A stretch of 58,579 bases of DNA from Pontibacter pamirensis (GTDB lineage Bacteria > Bacteroidota > Bacteroidia > Cytophagales > Hymenobacteraceae): contig NZ_SSNI01000036.1 in NCBI RefSeq assembly GCF_010015475.1, positions 1 to 58,579 on the forward strand. The letters are read 5' to 3'. The notes beneath the pieces are model-generated. The model did no database searches. It saw only the letters and a list, made by a program, of their open reading frames with translations, and was not told the DNA's origin. The position numbers and the translations under genes were made by a program. Positions within the stretch are counted from its first letter, which is position 1. Each line of letters opens with the position of its first letter. This document shows positions 42,941 through 51,028 of this stretch, one piece after another.

Positions 42941-43843
42941 ATGTTAAAAATTGCCTGGACAGAAATCTTCGCCCATAGTTTACCGGAGGGCCATCGCTTC
43001 CCGATGGCCAAGTATGACCTGCTGCCGGAGCAATTGCTATATGAGGGGACTATAACTGAAAGCAACCTCTTTGCACCAGAGCCACTGCCGGAGCAGTATG
43101 TGCTCGATACGCATGATGCCGCCTACTGGAAGCGGCTCAGTAACCTGCAGCTTAGCCCATCAGAGATACGTAAAACAGGTTTTCCGCTGTCGGAGGAACT
43201 GATACAGCGGGAGGTGGTGATTATGAACGGCACGCTGCAGGCAACCCTGTTTGCGCTGGAGTTTGGCATTGGGATGAACATTGCTGGGGGCACCCACCAC
43301 GCCTTTACCGACCGGGGCGAGGGCTTTTGCCTGCTCAACGATATTGCCATTGCCGCGAACTACCTGCTCAGGTACAAGGGCTTTAAAAAGATTCTGGTAG
43401 TGGACTTGGATGTGCACCAGGGAAACGGAACGGCACAGATTTTCCAGCATGAGCCGCGCGTTTTTACCTTCAGCATGCACTGTGGCCATAACTATCCGTT
43501 CCATAAAGAGCAGTCAGACCTGGATGTTCCGCTGGAGGAAGGCACAGACGATAAAACGTATCTGCAGCTATTACAACATCATTTGCCGCGCCTGCTGGAT
43601 GAGGAGCAGCCGGAGTTCGTCTTTTTTCAGTCGGGGGTGGATGTGCTGGCGACGGATAAGTTGGGCAAATTGGGGATGAGCATTGCAGGCTGTAAGGAGC
43701 GCGACCGTACGGTGCTGGAGCTGTGCTACCGGCACCACCTGCCGGTAACGGTAAGCATGGGTGGCGGCTATTCAAAGCAGATTGCTCATATTGTAGAGGC
43801 GCACGCCAACACCTTCAGGCTGGCGCAGCATATCTTTTTTTAG
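42941..43843 (+). CDS. Histone-deacetylase family protein
   Basis: About 300 residues from the ATG at 42941 (MLKIAWTEIFAHSLP). The upstream frame does not resemble the family. The HDAC-type arginase fold is visible: GGTHHAF with the catalytic His pair near residue 140, then LVVDLDVHQGNGTA with the Zn-binding Asp and His, and MGGGYSKQI near the end. Family members deacetylate acetyl-lysine, acetylpolyamines or acetoin-like compounds. In bacteria the substrate is usually a small amine. It is cytosolic and has no neighbour suggesting a pathway. Confidence 0.9.
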   Translation: MLKIAWTEIFAHSLPEGHRFPMAKYDLLPEQLLYEGTITESNLFAPEPLPEQYVLDTHDAAYWKRLSNLQLSPSEIRKTGFPLSEELIQREVVIMNGTLQATLFALEFGIGMNIAGGTHHAFTDRGEGFCLLNDIAIAANYLLRYKGFKKILVVDLDVHQGNGTAQIFQHEPRVFTFSMHCGHNYPFHKEQSDLDVPLEEGTDDKTYLQLLQHHLPRLLDEEQPEFVFFQSGVDVLATDKLGKLGMSIAGCKERDRTVLELCYRHHLPVTVSMGGGYSKQIAHIVEAHANTFRLAQHIFF

Positions 43844-43887
43844 ATGCAGGGTTTCCGCAAGATGTGTTAAGGGCCTTGCTATAGCGC

Positions 43888-43981
43888 TGTTCTGGATTTC
43901 TTAATCCAGAACAAAACATGAAGGGGATTTTCTAATCCCCGTACTGGCGGTCCTGAGAACGGGGATTAGGAACTCCCCTTC
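43888..43981. repeat. Two nested intergenic palindromes
   Basis: The first is TGTTCTGGATT at 43888-43898 paired with AATCCAGAACA at 43903-43913, an 11-bp stem with a 4-nt loop. The second spans 43920-43981, with 23-nt arms (GAAGGGGA, then CTAATCCCCGT) matching in all but about four positions. The first stem lies about 45 bp after the HDAC stop and may terminate it. Confidence 0.65.
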
Positions 43982-44025
43982 AGCTAGCTGCCGAACTGGG
44001 AAGTCCGGAAGAATGAGAGCTTATT

Positions 44026-44080
44026 GTCTTTTTTCTTTTGTCAAAGAGTCCTTTGTCTAATCTCAGTCTCTTTTCTTCAG
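44026..44080. repeat. Half copy of the GGACAAAGGAC repeat
   Basis: It contains TTTTGTCAAAGAGTCCTTTGTC, the same unit as at 38028-38161 and 747-919, but without its inverted partner. It lies just downstream of the gene at 44091-44273. Confidence 0.5.
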
Positions 44081-44090
44081 CTTATCAGTT

Positions 44091-44273
44091 TTATCTTTGC
44101 CCCCCCGGCATCAGAAGCCTTTTTAGGATGAAGAAGATAACGGGAGCAAGAGCAAGGGTCAGTATAACCATCAGCACCACCTTCAGTGCCTTTACAAAAA
44201 TAGAGATGATGACCCCGGATATAATAATGGCGGCTACGAAGAGTAACCAGAAGTATAGGGTTTTCTTATCCAT
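44091..44273 (-). CDS. Small membrane protein of unknown function
   Basis: This 60-residue protein has two hydrophobic helices (about residues 8-27 and 32-50: FWLLFVAAIIISGVIISIF and VVLMVILTLALAPVIFFIL) and short basic ends. I do not recognise the family. It is kept because it is coherent as a two-helix protein and lies 48 bp after the methyltransferase gene on the same strand. Confidence 0.5.
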   Translation of the reverse strand: MDKKTLYFWLLFVAAIIISGVIISIFVKALKVVLMVILTLALAPVIFFILKRLLMPGGQR

Positions 44274-44320
44274 AAGTTACAAATTTCAGTATGAGTGGGT
44301 GCTCCTGCAGGAGAAAGGGT

Positions 44321-45028
44321 TTAGCTCTTTTGCAAAAGGAGCTGCCACCTGAAGGCCCACATCCAACGCAGTTTATAAGTTCGTACACCTGCCTGCTCTA
44401 CCAGTTGTTGTAGTTCGTCACGCTTAAACGCCCGCCATACCGAAAGCGGTGCGTCGTTCTTTACGAGGTAAGACCGGGAGAAGGCGGTTGTAATATACTT
44501 GATAGAGTAGTAAGCCAGCCAGTGCCGGTGCAGGTCGTTGATGATAACGCCTAACTGTGCCTGCTGGTAAAGCTGCCGGAACATCTGCACCAGTTGTGTA
44601 TTGGTAAAGTGATGGCAGAAGAGGCTGCAGACAATGATATCATACGGTTGCTGTGCGAATGTTTCTGAGAAAACATCGTGCTGCTCTACCCGAATCTCTT
44701 GAAACTCTGCGCAGCGTTGGCGGGCGTACTGCACCATAAAGTTGTTCGCATCTATCCCGATAAGTTCTACGAGTATGTTTTTGCGCCTGGCCCAGCGGGC
44801 TATGTTCTTCAGGGTATCGCCACCGCCGCAGCCAATGTCTGCAATCCGCAGCGGCTGGCTTTTATGTTTTGCCGCGAGTTTGCCCAGCGCGTCCAGCACT
44901 ACTTTGTGGCCTCCCAGCCAATGGTTGATTACCTCCAGTTCATCCAGGTTCCTGCGCAAATCCTCACTGGACAGCGTCAGGTCATCCATCAGTTCCTGTT
45001 CGTTAGACCGCTGTTTTAGCATCCGCAT
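44321..45028 (-). CDS. Methyltransferase of the type III PKS operon
   Basis: This 235-residue class I SAM-dependent methyltransferase has motif I IADIGCGGGDTLKNIAR near residue 60 and the acidic SAM-ribose contact in VELIGIDANNF. Downstream segments (PYDIIVCSLFCHHF) match the small-molecule O- or C-methyltransferase type. It starts 26 bp before the PKS stop (overlap), so it is translationally coupled to the PKS gene. It would methylate the polyketide-derived phenol. Confidence 0.88.
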   Translation of the reverse strand: MRMLKQRSNEQELMDDLTLSSEDLRRNLDELEVINHWLGGHKVVLDALGKLAAKHKSQPLRIADIGCGGGDTLKNIARWARRKNILVELIGIDANNFMVQYARQRCAEFQEIRVEQHDVFSETFAQQPYDIIVCSLFCHHFTNTQLVQMFRQLYQQAQLGVIINDLHRHWLAYYSIKYITTAFSRSYLVKNDAPLSVWRAFKRDELQQLVEQAGVRTYKLRWMWAFRWQLLLQKS

Positions 45029-46130
45029 AGTGTACTTTCAGTAACATGGACTCCAGGGTAAGGCCCGGCCCGAAGGCGAAACTCAGCACCGGCTCGTCCT
45101 GCTCTTCCGTCGTCAGGGTATCCATCAGGGCCTTCAGCACAAACAGCACGGTGGCCGACGACATATTGCCAAAATCGCGCAACACCTGGTAAGCAAAACG
45201 ATTCTCGTCGCGCGTCATACCCAGTTCCTGCTCAATTACCTCCAGTATCCGCCTGCCACCCGGGTGAATGGCAAACAGCTTTATTTCTGATGCTTTTGTT
45301 TTCAGGCCTTGCAGCAGTCGGTCTGTTAGCTCCTTTATTCCCTTCTTGATGAGGTCGGGCACATAGGAGGAGAGGGTCATCTCAAAACCCGTGTCGCCGA
45401 TGTGCCAGGCCATATCACTTTTACCCGCCGGAGCTATGTCGCAGTGGAAGGATTGTAACTCCAGGCTAACCTCTCCGTTCGGCTGGCCCTGCATGAGTAC
45501 GGCTGCGGCGCCATCCCCGAACAAAGCGTTAGATACCAGGTGGTCCTGCTCAGCGTGTTTTTGAAAATGTATTGTGCATATCTCCGTGCAGACCAGAATA
45601 ACTCTGGCCTTTGGGTCGGCTTTGCAGATAGCGTCTGCCAGTTTAATGGCGTTGAAGGCGGCGTAGCAACCCATAAAATTCACGGCGGTACGCTGCACGC
45701 AGGGCGACAGCTTCAATCGCTCTACCAGTTCAATATCCAGGCCCGGCGCATACATGCCGGTGCAGCTGACCGTGATGAGATGGGTAATTTCTGGTAGAGA
45801 TGCCGCTGAAGTATGGCTCAGGCAGTTGCGGATAGCCTCTTCTGACAAGTCAACGGCATACTTGCGGTATTCATCCATGCGTTGCTGCACCGTCGGGAAT
45901 GGCTCCAGCGTTGGGGTGTTGGGGTAAAAGGTAAAGTCTCCATTTTGGCGAGTGTAATCTTCCAGCACACTATAGCGCTGCCCAATGCCCGACACACGGT
46001 AAAGAGCCTTCAGTTTTCGCGTGTTTTGCTCATCAAACTGCAGCGCTGTCGCCATGAAATCCGCAATTTGCATCTGCGGTATTTTGTTGGGTGGGTTAGC
46101 GGTACCAATGGCGCATATGTAGCTCTTCAT
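45003..46130 (-). CDS. Type III polyketide synthase
   Basis: This 375-residue homodimeric ketosynthase-like enzyme is of the chalcone-synthase superfamily. The catalytic triad is visible: Cys in AVNFMGCYAAFNAI (near residue 160), His in FAIHPGGRRILEV (near 295) and Asn in DFGNMSSATVLFVL (near 330). It condenses an acyl starter with malonyl-CoA units to make an alkylresorcinol or alkylpyrone. It lies in the order flavoprotein, PKS, methyltransferase on one strand, resembling in gene content the phenolic-lipid clusters of actinomycetes. Length and motifs are intact. Confidence 0.94.
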   Translation of the reverse strand: MKSYICAIGTANPPNKIPQMQIADFMATALQFDEQNTRKLKALYRVSGIGQRYSVLEDYTRQNGDFTFYPNTPTLEPFPTVQQRMDEYRKYAVDLSEEAIRNCLSHTSAASLPEITHLITVSCTGMYAPGLDIELVERLKLSPCVQRTAVNFMGCYAAFNAIKLADAICKADPKARVILVCTEICTIHFQKHAEQDHLVSNALFGDGAAAVLMQGQPNGEVSLELQSFHCDIAPAGKSDMAWHIGDTGFEMTLSSYVPDLIKKGIKELTDRLLQGLKTKASEIKLFAIHPGGRRILEVIEQELGMTRDENRFAYQVLRDFGNMSSATVLFVLKALMDTLTTEEQDEPVLSFAFGPGLTLESMLLKVHYADAKTAV

Positions 46131-46313
46131 GTATTTTTCGTTCGTTTACTGTTAATCGTTAGCTGCGCCATGAGATTGGCTACTACTGAACAGAAAACTC
46201 GAGGGATAGTTATAGCATCTGCCGGAATCCCAACTATGCTATACGCATTACGAGTAACGCTCTTAACTACGCAAGCGCCTGCAGATAAGATGTAAATAGA
46301 AGAAAAGGCAGTG

Positions 46314-47429
46314 TTAAAAAGGTTGCCCGTGTGTCTGGCGCATGACAAGCCTAATGGCAGGAGGCAAATGCTTTAGCATGCCCACTGCCACTTCTGATAA
46401 CACAGGGCTTCCGAAAAGCTGCTGTACGGTGCGCCCCACCGTCAGGCGATTGGCGAACCTCTTTTTCCAGGAGTGGCTGTAGCCTTCCTCCAGTTGTTTC
46501 CTGTCGTGGCCATTGTTGAAAAAATGCAGCACCTGCTCTGTCGCTATTTTGCCGGAATGGATGGCCATGGCCATGCCGTTGCCGCAGAGTGGCGTAATCA
46601 TGCCTGCCGCGTCGCCGCACATGAGCATGTGGTTTTCGATGCAGGTTTTGGTGGCAAAGGAGATTTCGTTGATGACCTCCGGTTGCTCATACAGAAACTC
46701 TGCTTCTTCAAAAATCCGGTGCAGGTGCGGGTTACGGTAAAGAACGGTCTGTTCCATGGCAGGAATGCTGCCGTGCTGCTTCAGGTTCTGGCGGGTAGTC
46801 AGGTAGCAGAAGCAGTAGCGGTTATCTTCTATGGCCGAGATGCCGGCATAGCCATTCCTGAAGTTGTGCAGCGCAATCAGGTCTTTAGGGAAATCGTAGC
46901 GGAGGTGGTATTTTATTCCGATGTAGGGGGAGTGTTTCCGGAAGAAAGAGCGGTTCAACTGGCGGTCGAGGTTTGCTCGCTTGCCGTATGCTCCCAGTAC
47001 CACCTTTGCGCGCAGACTTTCGCCATTAGAGAGCGCGACAGTAAAAGCATCGTCAGCAAAAGTAACCTCCTGCACCGTTTGATGCAGCCTGAACGTTGCC
47101 CCCTGCTCTTGTGCCAGTTGGTAAAGGTAATTGTCGAACGTAAACCGGCTAAGGCCAAACCCGCCTAAGTCCAGCTTTGCCTCTAGCGTTTTGCCAGTGG
47201 GGGAGGAGAGCATAAAGCGGCTGATGCGGGCAGGGTTTAAGGAGCTGAGCTGCACACCCAGCATGCGCAGGTAAGGTAGCACCTCGTTGGAGACATACTC
47301 ACCGCAAACCCTGTGAAAGGGATAGGCCTTTTTCTCAACGAGTGTTACCTGCAGTCCGGCCTTTGCCAAATTCAGCGCGCTAACCAGTCCGGCCAGGCCT
47401 CCGCCAATAATAATTACATCCTCCTCCAA
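46314..47429 (-). CDS. FAD-dependent oxidoreductase of the type III PKS operon
   Basis: This 371-residue protein has an N-terminal FAD-binding motif GGGLAGLVSALNLAKAGL near residue 9, then VEKKAYPFHRVCGEYVSNEV, which is typical of geranylgeranyl-reductase/phenol-hydroxylase-type flavoproteins. The GDAAGMITPLCGNGMAMAI motif binds the FAD near residue 275. It is the first gene of the operon and would hydroxylate or reduce the product of the PKS at 45003. The gap to the PKS gene is 183 bp with no gene visible, so an internal promoter is possible. Confidence 0.88.
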   Translation of the reverse strand: MEEDVIIIGGGLAGLVSALNLAKAGLQVTLVEKKAYPFHRVCGEYVSNEVLPYLRMLGVQLSSLNPARISRFMLSSPTGKTLEAKLDLGGFGLSRFTFDNYLYQLAQEQGATFRLHQTVQEVTFADDAFTVALSNGESLRAKVVLGAYGKRANLDRQLNRSFFRKHSPYIGIKYHLRYDFPKDLIALHNFRNGYAGISAIEDNRYCFCYLTTRQNLKQHGSIPAMEQTVLYRNPHLHRIFEEAEFLYEQPEVINEISFATKTCIENHMLMCGDAAGMITPLCGNGMAMAIHSGKIATEQVLHFFNNGHDRKQLEEGYSHSWKKRFANRLTVGRTVQQLFGSPVLSEVAVGMLKHLPPAIRLVMRQTHGQPF

Positions 47430-47595
47430 AGTGCCTAATTTACATGTATGGGTTTAATCCTAAAATAAAAGTCAAAATTTAGTGAACAGCATGTTTATTT
47501 GGTGTATAATACAAGAACAAATTATTGTGCCTGCCGTTCTAAATAAGTGGAACAACTTTTGATAATATTGAATAAAGATTTAAAATATAACCTAT

Positions 47596-47979
47596 ATGAA
47601 GCAACTTATACTTTCTCTCTTCACTTGCATGTCCGTACTTATGGTGCAGGCCCAGGTTCGCACTCCTGCTCAGGTGCAGGCAGCGCAGCAGGCAGAGAAA
47701 GAGAACCCACTTAATTTAGCATCGGGCAATGAGGACGTTGCTATTTATCCAAACCCAAGTACCGGTGTTTTTACTGTAGAATTAAGCAACCTCGACACCC
47801 GCAAGGTGGAGCTCCGCATTATGAACGTTATCGGTAACGAAATCCTGCGCGAAACGTTGACCAGCGATGATGTCCAGTTTAAAAGAACAGTGGATCTAAG
47901 CAGCTTTTCCAAAGGGCTTTATTATGTAAAGATAGAAGCGGATAACTATAGCACAGTGCGGCGGGTAGTGGTGAAGTAA
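47596..47979 (+). CDS. Small T9SS-sorted secreted protein
   Basis: This 127-residue protein has a signal peptide (MKQLILSLFTCMSVLMVQAQ). A short Gln/Ala linker is followed by a type-A T9SS C-terminal sorting domain that begins VAIYPNPSTGVFTVELSNL and ends YSTVRRVVVK. It is almost all sorting signal, with only about 30 residues of its own. Such tiny T9SS proteins occur in Cytophagales. It should cross the outer membrane by the type IX system, which shows the strain has one. Its role is unknown. Confidence 0.88.
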   Translation: MKQLILSLFTCMSVLMVQAQVRTPAQVQAAQQAEKENPLNLASGNEDVAIYPNPSTGVFTVELSNLDTRKVELRIMNVIGNEILRETLTSDDVQFKRTVDLSSFSKGLYYVKIEADNYSTVRRVVVK

Positions 47980-48070
47980 TCTTTGTATGTTCCTAAATTT
48001 TGGGCGGCAGTCTCTGTAAAGGGGGCTGCTTTTTTGTTGCCATAGAGGCACAAATGAGTAGGTATGCTAT

Positions 48071-48415
48071 TTACTTCTGTTGCGGGAGTATTATTTTAGA
48101 GATATATCCTGTGTGTGTGGATGTATCCTGCTGCATACGGACCTTTACGAAAACATTGTCTGTGGTATCAATAATGTGCAGGCGCTGTGAGGTGTCAAAG
48201 TGTGCGATAATGGTGCCTCCGAAACTAGGCCGGGCATAGAGATTTCCGCTGATAAGGGGACTGGAGGCGTATATGACATCCCTGGGAAGAGGTGCAGGCG
48301 CTCCTGCTTCACTGGCAATTGTAGCCTCAGCACCACCCTGCGGGTCATGGCGGTTACTGTCGTTGCAGGCGAGAAGCACAGTGGCTAAAAAGATAAACGG
48401 CAAAGTTAATTTCAT
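48071..48415 (-). CDS. Lipoprotein with SH3-like domain
   Basis: This 114-residue protein has a lipoprotein signal (MKLTLPFIFLATVLLAC, Cys at 17). A polar linker is followed by a small beta domain with the pattern LYARPSFGGTIIAHFDTSQR and VFVKVRMQQDTSTHTGYISK that fits a bacterial SH3-like fold. Such domains bind cell-wall peptides or act as spacers. No partner gene is adjacent. Confidence 0.65.
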   Translation of the reverse strand: MKLTLPFIFLATVLLACNDSNRHDPQGGAEATIASEAGAPAPLPRDVIYASSPLISGNLYARPSFGGTIIAHFDTSQRLHIIDTTDNVFVKVRMQQDTSTHTGYISKIILPQQK

Positions 48416-48568
48416 CGGGAGAAGGTATACAACCTGTTATATATGCATCTCAGGAGATAATGTTTCTTTAAGCGCGTTATTTTTTAATGGCAGCATGTTC
48501 TTTTATTATGCCTCGGTATGAGACAGGTGTGGGAGGTTTCTGATTTGCATGAAGGAGGTGCTGCGCTA

Positions 48569-50386
48569 TTAAAAGTTGCGTTTATTTGGCTCCTCGTTCA
48601 GCATGTCGTTTATACTCAGTGCGGCACTTATAAGGCCCAGGTGAGTAAAAGCCTGTGGGAAATTCCCTAAGTGCTCCCCTTTCAGGCCCAACTGCTCCGC
48701 GTACAGCCCCAGGTGGTTAGCATAACCCAGCATTTTCTCAAAGTACAGCCGCGCTTTGTCGACCTGGCCAGATTTTGCCAGGCACTCCACGTACCAGAAC
48801 GTACACATCGAAAAAGTCCCTTCCCCTCCGGATAAGCCATCAAAAGCCTCATCAATGCGATAGCGGAACACGAGCGCGTCAGATACCAGCTCGTCTTCTA
48901 TGCGCTTTAGCGTAGAAAGCCAGCGCGGATCTTTGGGCCCGATAAACCTGATAATGGGCATCAGCAGGATAGAGGCATCCACGGTGTCAGCTCCTTTGTA
49001 CTGCACAAAAGACTGTAGCCGCTCATCCCAAAACTCATTGTGTATAGAGAAGAAGATCTTGTCCCGCTCTTCCTGCCACCGGGGTGGGAGAGGATAGGAG
49101 TGGTTGGCAGCTATTTTCATTGCCCTGTCGATGGCTACCCAGCACATCATGCGGGAGTACAGGAAATGCTTTTTACCACCTCGCACCTCCCATATGCCTT
49201 CATCTTCGCGGTGCCAGTTATCGCAAACCCACTCCACCTGCTGCCTCAAGTCATTCCAAAGAGCAAAAGAAATACGATCTACATATTTATCATACAGGTA
49301 AACCGAGTCCAGGAGTTCTCCATAAATATCAAGTTGTATCTGGTCATACGCTCCGTTCCCGATGCGGACAGGCCTGGATCCCAGGTAGCCTTCTAGGTGG
49401 TTTAACTCTATTTCCTGCAGGTCCTTCTTGCCATCAAGGGAGTACATGAGCCTGAGGTAACCGGCACTTCCCACATCGTCGCACTGCCTGTCCACCCAAT
49501 CCACAAAGGCTTTGGCTTCTTTTGTGTGGCCCAGCCTGAGCAGCGCATAAACGGTGAAGGAGGCATCCCTGATCCAGGTATAGCGGTAGTCCCAGTTGCG
49601 CACGCCGCTTATCTCCTCCGGTAAGCCAAAGGTAGGAGCCGCTACAATGGAGCCGTACCTGTGCGAGGTTAGGAGCTTTAAAACCAGGGCAGAACGGTTT
49701 ACTACTTCCAGCCAACGGCCTTTGTAACTGGACTGTGCTACCCAGTCTTTCCAATAATTAATGGTGTCGTACAGGCTTTGTGTCACAAACTCCTCCAGGT
49801 CGATGCCTGGCGGGGTGCTGTGGTCAATAAATTCAAGTATAAAGTCAGCCTTTTCTCCTGTCTTTAGGCAGAAGGTTGCCACAGCATCTCCCTCCTCCAT
49901 GTGTAAAGGCACGGTGCTCTTGAGCCTGATTAAGGTACTATCCGGGCCTTCGCTCAGGAATATGACTTCGTTCGGGTTCAGCTGCTCTGTAACATGCGGA
50001 GAGCGGGCGTAGTTGAAGCGCGGGCCACAGTGCATTCTGAAATCCAGGTCCCCATGCACACACGTCACTCGCCTTATCAGTTCTTTGCCCTGGTACAGTT
50101 CCTCCACAGGCATAAAGTCAGTTACTTCACCAATTCCTCTATCTGACAGAAACCTGGTGAGCAGCACGTTGGTGTCTGGTAGGTAAAGCTGCCGGTTTTT
50201 TACACCATTTTCCGTGGGTTGTATAGAGAAACTTCCTCCTTTGTGTTCGTCCAGCAAGGAGGCAAAGATAGAGGGAGAGTCGAAGTCCGGGAAACACATA
50301 AAGTCGATGGAGCCGTTCAGGCCCACCAATGCCACCGTGTTCAGGTCTCCGATAACCCCATAGTTCTCTATTGGTTGGTATGCCAT
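48569..50386 (-). CDS. Glycoside hydrolase family 15 protein
   Basis: This 605-residue protein has an N-terminal beta domain (IENYGVIGDLNTVALVG onward), diagnostic of the bacterial GH15 glucoamylase/trehalase branch. The (alpha/alpha)6 barrel includes GVRNWDYRYTWIRDASFTV and the general acid/base in a later ExW region (EGIWEVRGGKKHFLYS). There is no signal peptide, so it probably acts inside the cell on alpha-glucosidic substrates, often trehalose or glycogen-derived dextrins. The gene is intact and single. Confidence 0.92.
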   Translation of the reverse strand: MAYQPIENYGVIGDLNTVALVGLNGSIDFMCFPDFDSPSIFASLLDEHKGGSFSIQPTENGVKNRQLYLPDTNVLLTRFLSDRGIGEVTDFMPVEELYQGKELIRRVTCVHGDLDFRMHCGPRFNYARSPHVTEQLNPNEVIFLSEGPDSTLIRLKSTVPLHMEEGDAVATFCLKTGEKADFILEFIDHSTPPGIDLEEFVTQSLYDTINYWKDWVAQSSYKGRWLEVVNRSALVLKLLTSHRYGSIVAAPTFGLPEEISGVRNWDYRYTWIRDASFTVYALLRLGHTKEAKAFVDWVDRQCDDVGSAGYLRLMYSLDGKKDLQEIELNHLEGYLGSRPVRIGNGAYDQIQLDIYGELLDSVYLYDKYVDRISFALWNDLRQQVEWVCDNWHREDEGIWEVRGGKKHFLYSRMMCWVAIDRAMKIAANHSYPLPPRWQEERDKIFFSIHNEFWDERLQSFVQYKGADTVDASILLMPIIRFIGPKDPRWLSTLKRIEDELVSDALVFRYRIDEAFDGLSGGEGTFSMCTFWYVECLAKSGQVDKARLYFEKMLGYANHLGLYAEQLGLKGEHLGNFPQAFTHLGLISAALSINDMLNEEPNKRNF

Positions 50387-50502
50387 GTAGGTGCGTGTGG
50401 AATATAGTACTATACTAATGTATACTTTACAGCCAGTATAAAGTTGTATGTTATCAAGCGAATCAGAAGAAAAAGTACATAGCTCAAGCTTCTGTTATTT
50501 AG

Positions 50503-50636
50503 CTTCTGCCCGGACTGATTGCAAATGCTGAAAACTTACCGGATGCTGTCACAGCAGCTATTAACCAAAACTACGCTGACATGCACATAGAAGATGCAGA
50601 AAGGTTATATCAGGGAAATGAGGAATTCTACCAGGT
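50503..50636 (+). pseudogene. Fragment of a PepSY-like exported protein
   Basis: An open frame (NAENLPDAVTAAINQNYA then IEDAERLYQGNEEFYQV) resembles the beginning of Bacteroidota PepSY-like proteins. It has no start codon and no complete signal peptide, and it passes directly into the frame-shifted PAP2 relic after 50636. It is a decayed remnant. Confidence 0.5.
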
Positions 50637-50810
50637 GTGTTTGGGCTGGCCACCCTTAAAGGCATGTCCAGGGTAAATGACAATGTGCATTGGGCTACCG
50701 ATGTAATGAAAGGTTCCGCGGTGGGTTACCTCAGCGCGAAAGGCGTGAAGTACTTGTATGACCTGGCAGACCAGAAGCTAAGAAACGACAATCCGGATAT
50801 CAAAATATAA
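50637..50810 (+). pseudogene. C-terminal fragment of a PAP2 family phosphatase
   Basis: 57 codons, read in a different frame from the preceding relic, contain MSRVNDNVHWATDVMKGSAV, the final catalytic motif (SRxxxxxHWxxD) of PAP2-type lipid phosphatases, and a normal C-terminus ending in TAA at 50808-50810. The earlier catalytic motifs (KxxxxxxRP and PSGH) are absent. It is not functional on its own. The remaining 220 bp to 51028 show no gene that I can support. Confidence 0.7.
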
Positions 50811-51028
50811 TAGCATATAACCATATTGCTATATGTTTATTGCCCCTATATTCACATCAAATCCATTGAGCTCTCCGGTGCAATCTCATGCTTGAGATTT
50901 TTATCTGAACGAAAGGTTGCCGGAGCAGCTATTTGATTTCTTAAATACCTGCCGCAGCAGATTAAACTGGACGAATGCAGGAATGACTACGACATAATAG
51001 CAAACGAATAATTAAGCAAACTTAAGCC

